In this document: piece after piece, positions 57,365 to 64,000 of the stretch | Numbering within the stretch: the stretch's first letter is position 1 | How the letters are laid out: every line of letters begins with the position of its first letter | NCBI GenBank assembly: GCA_963699345.1 | Contig: CAVOTL010000005.1 | Span: 1,178,001-1,242,000, forward strand | Reading direction: 5' to 3' | DNA: 64,000 nucleotides | Source: Bog-756 sp963699345 | Lineage (GTDB): Bacteria > Actinomycetota > Acidimicrobiia > Acidimicrobiales > RAAP-2 | The notes under the pieces: generated by a model | Databases searched by the model: none | The model's input: the letters and a program-made list of their open reading frames with translations, nothing else | What the model was told of the DNA's origin: nothing | Program-made: the position numbers and the translations under genes

Positions 57365-57781
57365 GTGGTGGTGACGAGCCCCGAAGTCCCCGAATCCCAC
57401 CGCGACCTCCTGGACACCCCGACCGCCATCCTCGGCACCATCGGACCCGATGGGCGGCCCCAGCTGACCGCGGTCTGGTACCTGGTCGATGACGACGGGA
57501 CCGTTCGGCTGTCGCTCAACACCGACCGGCAGAAGGTCCACAATCTGCGGGACCGACCGGTGGCCACGTTATTCCTGATCGACACCGCGACCCCGACCCG
57601 CTACCTGGAGATACGGGCTGACGTCGAACTGGCCGAGGACCCCGACTACGCCTTCGCCAACCGCGTCGGCGCCAGGTACGGGGCCGACCTCCGCTCCTTC
57701 GACGGCGACCATCTCGAACGGGTCGTGGTGACTCTGCATCCCGTGCGCGTGAACGCCGCCGACATCCTGGCCGGTAACTGA
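57365..57781 (+). CDS. PPOX-class F420/FMN-dependent oxidoreductase
   Basis: About 138 residues, a split-barrel protein. AILGTIGPDGRPQLTAVWYL near residue 22, LSLNTDRQKVHNLRDRP near 50 and RYLEIRADVELAEDP near 80 match the PPOX class F420-dependent enzymes. Three GTG codons at 57365, 57368 and 57371 are all possible starts. Next to tRNA-Lys. Confidence 0.82.
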   Translation: MVVTSPEVPESHRDLLDTPTAILGTIGPDGRPQLTAVWYLVDDDGTVRLSLNTDRQKVHNLRDRPVATLFLIDTATPTRYLEIRADVELAEDPDYAFANRVGARYGADLRSFDGDHLERVVVTLHPVRVNAADILAGN

Positions 57782-57851
57782 CCACTGACCCGGAGCCTTC
57801 GTGGGTCCGGGGACGGAACGACCGGACGACGTACCCGACCCCACGCTCCGA

Positions 57852-57857
57852 TACGCT
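57852..57857 (+). promoter_or_regulatory. Candidate -10 element of tRNA-Lys (TACGCT)
   Basis: TACGCT, 7 nt before the first base of the tRNA; the same hexamer as before protein genes here, which supports reading it as a -10. Confidence 0.55.
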
Positions 57858-57864
57858 CCTCGGC

Positions 57865-57940
57865 GGGCCGTTAGCTCATCGGGAAGAGCAGGGGACTTTT
57901 AATCCCAAGGTGGCGGGATCGAGACCCGCACGGCCCACCA
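57865..57940 (+). tRNA. tRNA-Lys (anticodon TTT)
   Basis: Acceptor stem GGGCCGT pairs with ACGGCCC (57930-57936), then A and encoded CCA. D arm GCTC/GAGC; anticodon loop CTTTTAA. Two oddities: the pair 27-43 is G-A, and the T loop reads ATCGAGA, lacking the usual T at position 54. Its 3' half is repeated at 62,125-62,152. Confidence 0.9.
57912..57939 (+). repeat. Direct repeat, att site copy 1 (3' end of tRNA-Lys)
   Basis: 28 nt identical to 62,125-62,152, covering the T arm, the 3' acceptor strand and CC of the tRNA. It marks the left end of an integrated segment of about 4.2 kb. Confidence 0.8.
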
Positions 57941-58041
57941 GTCGAGAGCGAGAAGATTGGCCACCCACATCACCCGCTCAGGAGGCAATCTGCGCCGCAG
58001 GGCGCTCCGAGGGCAAGCCGAACAGGCTGTCGGGCTTCTGC

Positions 58042-59418
58042 TCAACTGACTCCACGTGCCGACGTGCCGTGTCGTGCGTAGGGGAACAGCTCATCGGGGT
58101 CGTGGCGGGCGCGGACCGAGTCAAGACGGTCATGTTGCTCTCCAGTCCACGAATGCATGACGGCATCCGCGTCGTTGGCCCGCCCGAGGAAGTTGACGAG
58201 ATTCACCGGCGCTTGCCATTGCTCCACCACACCCAGGACGCCTCGAACGGCGGCGATCCGGTCGGCATCGGTCAGCGTGGGGACGGGTGCGCCGTAGACG
58301 TTGAGTAGGTGAGCGGTGGAGCGGCCTCGACGGCATCGCCCTCCAGAAGCCCCGATCGCGTCGCCGGCCCCAGGGTCCTGATCTCGACGCTCGCAAGGGG
58401 ACGCTCGCCTTCCAAGTAAGCAGCACCGAGCACAGCGTCGACGGTGTCGCCGTCAGCGTCGCCAGCGATGCAGTGCCATTGACGACGGGCGTCGGTTCTC
58501 GAGGGTCGCCATGGATCGTACCCAGCTGCCCGTAGGGGAGGTCTGCAACGGTGTCGAGCAGGGGCCTGGCCACCCCCGGATGTCGTCGAGCTGCGCTCGT
58601 ATCGCGTCACCCGAGTCCAGGCTTGCGAAGCGGACGTGCGCAACGTGCCGACCCCGGATCGCCTGGGGGAGCACGTCGACAGGGGGCAGCCGGAGCAGGG
58701 CGATCGACGTGGTCGACGATCCGGGGAGCGAGGGTGCCCAGTCTGCGTAGGTGCCCAGGACAGCAGTCGCGTCCTCCGCAGCGAAGTACACCCCGCCGCC
58801 GTACACGTGGGTCACTTCGAGGAGGTCGATCGTCACCGAGGTGACGACACCGAATCCTCCCTTTCCGCCTCGCAGTGCCCAGAACAGATCGGAGTGATCG
58901 TCTTTGGACACCGTGATTGGTCCGTCCGCTGGAGTAACGATGTCGAACAAACGCACATGGTCGCTGCTGAACCCCAAGGAACTCTGAAGGGGACCGATTC
59001 CACCTCCGAGCAGGTAGCCGACGGCACCCACACCTGGCGCCGATCCGCACACCGCGGCGAGACCGTGCGGGGCGGTCGCGGCGAGGACCGGATCCCAGGT
59101 CAGTCCGGCACCGACACGGGCGGTTCGTCCGCCGGGTCGACATCGATGGAATCGAGGTGCCGCAGGGTGATGGCCACACCTCCCTCCGCCTGCTGGAGCC
59201 TCCCGTGCCCGGCACCTATGACTTCTGAGGGTCTGTCCGCGATCGGCCACCACTGCAATCGCTGACGCAACCTCCGATGGTGAGTGTGCGTCGATCACCA
59301 CGTCGGGTGCGAATGGGACCGAGAGGTCGAACCCTCCCACCGCGCTGGCGTACCCGCTATCGCCGGGCTCCAGTACAGACGACACCCCTGCCCGAGCAAG
59401 TGCGATTGACGTCTCCAT
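58042..59418 (-). pseudogene. FAD-linked (berberine-bridge type) oxidoreductase, broken
   Basis: The N-terminal frame has SVPFAPDVVIDAHSP and VVADRGQTL, and a second frame GAGHGRLQQAEGGVAITL. The main frame has ARVGAGLTWDPVLAA, GAVGYLLGGGIGPLQSSLG and WALRGGKGGFGVVTSV (FAD site). A further frame ends it with a BBE domain: VNFLGRANDADAV and WTGEQHDRLDSVRA. At least three frame changes are needed, so the gene is treated as broken. Berberine-type oxidases tailor natural products; the substrate is unknown. Confidence 0.65.
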
Positions 59419-59575
59419 CCTCTATTCCTCCTTCTCGTTAGTGAACATCGAGGATCGATGAATTGCCACGGGCTGGCTTCCTGAGCCATCCGAGTGGGTT
59501 CAGATTCCGTCCGGGACCCCAAGTCCCGATCGCCCGCTCGTGAGGGCGAGAGAAGGACCTCGGGACCCGGCTGCT

Positions 59576-60050
59576 TCAAGTGGTAATGAGGACGGTGCAC
59601 AGAGCCACGATCGCCAGCATCTGCAGGCCGGCGCGTGTCGTGATCACGCTGTCCCATCGATGCTGAAGCTGCCGTGCGTCGGTCGGTGTCTCGCCACGCT
59701 GGGCGGCGCCCGTGAGTCGGGCATTAATCGGAGCACTGATCCGACCGTAGATGACCAGCCAGACAGCCAATGCGACTACCGCGATGGCACCGGCGGTACT
59801 GGCCCCCACGTAGCCGGACGCTGCGGCCACCGCAGTTGCTGCTATCGCGGTCACGATCCCTACTATCCCTGGCACCCGCAACCTCCGGTCCCCGAAGTCG
59901 TGCACTTGGCCCTTGGTCGACACAAGGGTCCGATCATCCACGAGTGCCAGTGCCGGGCGGAGGACGATGGAGCAGAACACGTCTGTCCCGTAGACGAACC
60001 CCTGCCGCAAGCACGGACAGCGTCGCGAAGACCTGACCAAGAGCGGTCAC
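59576..60050 (-). CDS. DUF1772 membrane protein (anthrone-oxygenase-like), one frameshift
   Basis: GTG 60050 begins MTALGQVFATLSVLAAG and the frame changes at CCCC 59999-60002. Dropping one base gives GFVYGTDVF and continues with LRPALALVDDRTL and four hydrophobic helices, ending MLAIVALCTVLITT. About 157 residues, the family norm. DUF1772 includes anthrone oxygenases. Its GTG overlaps the SnoaL-like stop (GTGA). Confidence 0.6.
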
Positions 60051-60453
60051 GATGTACTGGTACCATCTCCGAAATCGAACGCGGGGATGACGCCGATCTG
60101 TTGGAACAACTCGAGCATATTGAGCTCGTCCCAGTGCTCCACGAACTCCCCGTTCTCCGTCCGCCAGATGTCGATCGAACGCATCTCGATCGGCTTCCCG
60201 GTCGCAGGCATCCCGTAAGGGGACCGTTGTGGGTGCCCCGGTAGGTGAATCGTCCGACGACGCGATCGCCGGCCACCACCAGATCGTCCATTGTCGTCTC
60301 GATGTCTGGAAACGCAATGAAGAAATCCCTCCAAAAGACACGGTTGCCTTCGCGTCCGTCCTCCACTGCCGGATTGTGATTGATGTAGTCCACAGCCACA
60401 AAGCCATCGACCCCATCGGGATCGTGGTCGTTCAACATGGTCAGGTAACGCTC
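60047..60453 (-). pseudogene. SnoaL-like protein, 5' end removed by the IS element
   Basis: The reading frame runs straight out of the left IS end (ERYLTMLNDHDPDG) with DYINHNPAVEDG, FFIAFPDIETTMDDLVVAG and, after a 1-nt deletion near 60,215, GMPATGKPIEMRSIDIW and HWDELNMLELFQQIG. This is the SnoaL-like polyketide-cyclase fold. The first 10-15 codons are missing, so the IS or a deletion beside it cut the gene. Confidence 0.65.
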
Positions 60454-60484
60454 TGAATCGCCCCGGGTTCCATGACTGCTCGGG

Positions 60485-61430
60485 CTATTGGGTAACCGCC
60501 TCGAGGGCGGGTGCTGTCTGACGGTAGTAGGTGGCCTCGAACTCTGCCGGCGTGACGTAGCTGCTGTCGTCGGTGATCTCGCCGTGGAGTCGGCGGTGGT
60601 TGAACCAGTCGATGTAGCCCATGGTGGCGAACTCGACGTCGTCGAGCCCCGTCCAGGGGCCCTTGGGGTAGATCAGCTCCCACTTGTAGAGGCTGTTGAA
60701 CGCCTCGGCCATGGCGTTGTCGTAGCTGTCACCGGTGGATCCGACCGAGGCGACGATGTCGTTCTCGGCAAGGCGCTCGGAGTAGCGAATCGACAAGTAC
60801 TGGACCCCCTTGTCGCTGTGATGGACCAGGCCGTCGAGGACCTGGCCCTGTCGGGTGCGGTTCCAGACAGCCATCTCCAGGGCGTCGATGGCCAGGTCGG
60901 TGCGCAGGGAGTTCGACAGCTGCCAGCCCACCACCATCCGGCTGAAGACGTCGATGATGAAGGCGGCATAGACCCACCCGGCGTGGGTCTTCACGTAGGT
61001 GAGGTCGGCCACCCAGAGCCGATTGGGGGCAGGGGCGGTGAAGTGGCGGTCGACGAGGTCGTTCGGCCGGTGCTGACGGTCGTCGGACCGGGTGGTGACC
61101 TTGTAGGCCTTGCCCCGTCGAACACCGGAAAGCCCCAGGTCACGCATCAGGCGCTCGACCGTGCAGCGGGCGACTCGGGTGCCCTCCCGATTGAGCTGGG
61201 CCCAGACCTTGTCGGCTCCATAGACGTCGAGGTTCTCCCCGTGGACCCGGGGGATCTCGCCTTCAGGACCTCGTCCCGGACGGCACGGGCCGACGGCGGT
61301 CGCTTCTTCGCCACCCAGTAGGTGTTCGGGGCGATCTTGCAGCCGTGCTCGGTGAGCACCCGGCAGATCGGCTCGACCCCGAAACGGTCCCGGTGGGCGT
61401 CGATGTAGGCGACTATCTCGGCTGTTGGCG
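60485..61430 (-). CDS. IS3-family transposase OrfB (frameshifted)
   Basis: DDE integrase-type catalytic domain: WVADLTYVKTHAGW (first Asp), HHSDKGVQYLS (second Asp) and DNAMAEAFNSLYKWELI (Glu). The upstream HTH part (VAYIDAHRDRFGVEPICRVL, TEHGCKIAPNTYW) is in another frame; a change lies near 61,257. It probably is made with OrfA by programmed -1 frameshifting, as known for IS3 elements, but the extra break suggests it is no longer active or contains a sequence error. Confidence 0.8.
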
Positions 61431-61747
61431 GTCGAGCTCCGCCCCGAAGAAAGTCGCTGCCGACTTCAGGATCTCGTTGGCCCGCCGGAGCTCCTTCACC
61501 TCACGCGCGAGCTCCTTCATCTGGTCCCGCTCGTCGGTGGTGAGCCCGGGCCGTTGCCGGCGTCGGTCTCGGCCCGGAGGACCCACTGGCGCAGGGTCTC
61601 GTGGTTGATCGACAGCTTCGCCGAGATCGACTGGATGGCCTTCCACCGCGACGGGTACTCGTCCTGGTGCTCGAGGACCATCCGCACGGCCCGTTCCCGG
61701 ACCTCGGGCGGGTAGGGCGGCCGCCCCGCTCTCTTCTGCTCTGACAT
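61413..61747 (-). CDS. IS3-family transposase OrfA (frameshifted)
   Basis: An HTH_Tnp_1 domain: RPPYPPEVRERAVRMVLEH, then KLSINHETLRQWV, with ATG at 61747. The second part (TTDERDQMKELAREVKEL and RRANEILKSAATFFGAEL), a leucine-zipper-like coiled coil, is in a second frame after a change near 61,550. Confidence 0.75.
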
Positions 61748-62124
61748 TGCTCCATCCTCTCAAGAGAAGGAGCAGTCACCAATCCCGGGGCGATTCAGTG
61801 GTCCCTTTTGGGAACACAAAAGTGTGGCAATAGAACGTCGTAACCAGTCGGTCCTGCGCGGCCTCCTGATAGGGCGGGAACTTGAAAGCGAGTGCCACGA
61901 ACTAGGCGTTAAAGGTCGACGGACATCCCGGAGCATTGGAATGTCCCGATGATGTCGTGGGCATCCTCCAACCACCTGGCGACCGTGCTCCCGACACCGC
62001 TCGCTCGCTGCTCGACGACCTCCGGACGGCGGGCCGGGGGCCGACCGAGCGGCAGAGGCAAGGGCTTGACGGCACGGGGTAACCGGCCTCGTGACCACAC
62101 CGTGAGTCCAACGCCCGGCCAGGG

Positions 62125-62152
62125 GGCGGGATCGAGACCCGCACGGCCCACC
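62125..62152 (+). repeat. Direct repeat, att site copy 2
   Basis: 28 nt identical to the 3' end of tRNA-Lys (57,912-57,939), without the rest of a tRNA. Right end of the integrated segment. Confidence 0.8.
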
Positions 62153-62165
62153 GGACGGCGGGGGG

Positions 62166-63332
62166 TCAAGGGGAATAGGTGCTGTACAACGTGACATAGA
62201 TACCGAGCAGGGCCATGACCAGTGCCGCAGCGCCCACTGCCGACCACGCAAGGAACCGTGGCAAACGCGCAATAATAGCGGCTATGGGAACAAGAATCGG
62301 GAAGGCCGGAAGCATGTAACGCGGGATGGCACTGAACGTGTTGCGGGTACCGGCCGCCAACACGAATACCAGGACCGCATATGCCCAGTATCGTCTCGGG
62401 ATGCGTTACCAGCCCGGCCACGATGAGAGCCACGACAGCGATCAGCATGATGCCGTCCAGGGTGGCCGCCGGCCGCTGCCCCGGATGTACGAGGTAGTGG
62501 ATCGCCCGCGTCGCACTGCTCGCACCCCCAGTCGAAGTAGGAGTGCCGTACCCGCCGTTCCGTAACGAACCAGGCAGTCGTATTTCCAGTCGAGATTCGC
62601 CAGGTACGTCATCCAACCGAACAGTGCAACGGCTCCGGCGAGAGCCACCCCTAGCGCCCGGACTTGGCGATTGGAAATCCCGACCCCGATGCAGACAACA
62701 ACGAGTACCACACCGGTGGGTCGGGTGAGGCACGCAAGTGCGACGCAGCTACCAGCAAGCCACCATTGCTCACACGTAGGGCGAGCAGTGCCCACGCGGA
62801 GAGGAAGGTGAACAGGGCTTCCGTGTAGGTGATCGACAGAACCACCGCGAGGGGGTAGACGGCCCAGAGGGCGGACATGAAACGCGACCCTCGCCGTTGA
62901 CCACTCGGAGACAGTGATGACGATCAGGACCGCGGCCCCCGTCCCCGCTACGAGGTTGATCAACACCGCGCCGGCGGTGATCGGTATACCGATGAGATGC
63001 AGCAGGCCGATGGCTGACGGATAGAGGGGAAAGAACCCGAGCGGCGATGGTGACAGGGTGTTGTGAAGGTTCGGAGCCAGCGTGTGCGGATACCAATGGG
63101 TGGCGATCTGACGGTAATAACCCCCATCGAAGACCGAGAGGGTGGCGCTGAACGACTTGCCCTTGTGATGCGCTCCCACTGCCAGCGCCACGAAGCAGAG
63201 CAGCCGGGTGAGGAGAAAGATGGCGGCCGCCCAAGCCGCAAGCGGCAGAAGCGACCTCCGCGACGGGTGATCGTCCTGAATCGGGGAGTCCGGTTCCTCG
63301 GATTTGGCAGTGTCCACTGCGTTCGATGTCAA
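62166..63332 (-). pseudogene. PIG-V-like membrane mannosyltransferase, several frameshifts
   Basis: Multi-pass membrane protein in pieces: FDGGYYRQIATHWYPHTL (the Asp-rich motif of GT-C mannosyltransferases), SALWAVYPLAVVLSITYTEALF, CLTRPTGVVLVVV and IPRYMLPAFPILVPIAAIIA. At least four frame changes. Such enzymes use polyprenyl-phosphate mannose outside the membrane. The start is probably TTG 63332. Whether it is decayed or mis-sequenced is unclear. Confidence 0.55.
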
Positions 63333-63406
63333 CGAGCAATCCTTTGGTCTGAACCGTTCAGCCTGCCTGCGAGGCCGGCGAGTTCGCCACGACCATGGGC
63401 ACGCCT

Positions 63407-64000
63407 TCAACGGTCCGGCCACACGCTATTGCATCGCCACCTGAGTCGGGCTGATCCGCCACCGGGTTCGACTTCGGCATCGGGATCAGCCGGCCTCGAC
63501 ACGGTCACCTCCAGGGTGGTGACACCACCAGCCCGCAACGCGCCGGTGGAACTGATAACGACGCGGACGGGGACGCCGTCCAGGGGCCGCACCTGCCGGA
63601 TCGTCGGGCCAGTCGTGGCACCGGGATCCCGCGTCGCCATCTCCCGGCGGACCACCGCCCAGCTCCGGTTCCAGAACCCGGGGAGGTCGCGCCGGTGATC
63701 TGGATCGGCCGTCCGGCGGGCGAGAGCACCTCGACCGTGACCGGGATCCGACCCTTCACGATGGTGGGGTGAACAGAGGTGCCGTACAGGTCCTCGAGGA
63801 GGAGGCGCCGGACGGCGAGACGGGGACGCTCCCCGTCGTAGGTGACCGGGACGCTCTTGCCGCTGGCCAGGAGGACCGTCTTCGGCACGAGTCGGTCGAG
63901 GTCCACGACCAGGCCACCGAGGCGCGAGCGGATGACGCCGGCCATGTCGATGCGCTCGAGGTCCGCTCGCCCGGTCGCCCGTCCGAGTAGCGGGACGAGC
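63407..64000 (-). CDS. hrpB: ATP-dependent helicase HrpB-like protein (C-terminal part, 5' end outside window, frameshifted)
   Basis: The C-terminal domain of HrpB: LDRLVPKTVLLASGKSVPV, YDGERPRLAVRRL, LYGTSVHPTIVKGRIPVTVE and LLSPAGRP-type VLSPAGRPIQIT. It is continued in a second frame by DLPGFWNRSWAVVRREM after a change near 63,695. The last tail is again out of frame. HrpB is a DEAH-box helicase of unknown cellular role in most bacteria. The helicase motor lies beyond base 64,000. Confidence 0.7.
   Translation of the reverse strand, partial: ARPATRTGDRASGPRAHRHGRRHPLAPRWPGRGPRPTRAEDGPPGQRQERPGHLRRGASPSRRPAPPPRGPVRHLCSPHHREGSDPGHGRGALARRTADPDHRRDLPGFWNRSWAVVRREMATRDPGATTGPTIRQVRPLDGVPVRVVISSTGALRAGGVTTLEVTVSRPADPDAEVEPGGGSARLRWRCNSVWPDR

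Larger units (their letters stand above)
60454..61797 (-). mobile_element. IS3-family insertion sequence (1344 bp)
   Basis: Imperfect 28-bp terminal inverted repeats: TGAATCGCCCCGGG then TGACTGCTC at each end (24 of 28 match). Two transposase frames inside, read leftward. Flanking 3-nt sequences are CTC and GTG, so no target-site duplication is seen. Confidence 0.85.
57941..62124 (+). mobile_element. Integrated island at tRNA-Lys
   Basis: The 4.2-kb segment between the two 28-nt repeats. It contains a decayed oxidoreductase, a DUF1772 protein, a SnoaL-like remnant, an IS3-family element and a region of about 330 nt (61,798-62,124) with no intact gene. No integrase is visible, so it is a remnant or depended on another element. 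Confidence 0.6.

Noticed and set aside
60451..61800. The IS element as the cause of the 28-nt direct repeats
   Set aside because: The repeats lie 2.5 kb and 0.3 kb outside the IS ends and match a tRNA 3' end, which fits integrase-type insertion instead.
61798..62124. An intact gene between the IS and the right att copy
   Set aside because: Only short frames are present; a fragment ending WLEDAHDIIGTFQ is the longest plausible piece and has no start or recognisable family.

Overview
The window is very GC-rich, densely packed DNA whose gene content points to the Actinomycetota. Evidence includes mshA (mycothiol), rex followed by a hem operon, nickel superoxide dismutase with its protease, an RsiG-type protein and an F420/PPOX-like oxidoreductase. 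A member of the class Acidimicrobiia is my best guess, by inference only. Many genes have a TAnnnT hexamer 5-10 nt before the start codon, so leaderless transcription is probably common.

Left part (1-15.7 kb): the end of an Lnt-like acyltransferase, a HAD phosphatase, acetyl-CoA synthetase, and a large fusion of a degenerate metallophosphoesterase domain, membrane helices and a DUF2156/MprF-like domain. Several membrane proteins follow, then a ClC transporter, a frameshifted K+-channel-like gene, glutamate decarboxylase and a frameshifted DUF2252 gene. Centre (15.8-31.9 kb): a complete, gapless 14-gene nuo operon for respiratory complex I, read leftward from nuoA, with a GTGA-N6-TCAC operator just upstream of nuoA. 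This fits a site for Rex, whose gene lies 11 kb away. A geranylgeranyl-reductase-type flavoprotein diverges from nuoA. A repeat-rich single-span membrane protein follows.

Heme and redox region (36.5-51.5 kb): read leftward, sodX, an RsiG-like c-di-GMP-binding anti-sigma factor, an XRE regulator, mshA, a YbjN protein, proC, rex, hemA, hemC, cobA-hemD, hemB and hemL. Read rightward are sodN, a class V aminotransferase and a YVTN lipoprotein. Almost every gene here carries a 1-nt frameshift, usually an extra base in a CGG(G)/(C)CCG context, whereas the 16-kb nuo operon has none I could see. Base-calling or assembly error is the simplest explanation, so the frames should not be taken literally.

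Right part (51.5-64 kb): a GNAT acetyltransferase, a serine hydrolase, a methyltransferase, a secreted pentapeptide-repeat protein, a PPOX protein and tRNA-Lys(TTT). The last 28 nt of the tRNA (without its final A) recur exactly at 62,125-62,152 and delimit a 4.2-kb integrated segment. It holds a decayed SnoaL / DUF1772 / berberine-type oxidase cassette cut by an IS3-family element, and no integrase is visible. Beyond it lie a decayed PIG-V-like mannosyltransferase and the C-terminal part of an HrpB-like helicase that runs off the window.
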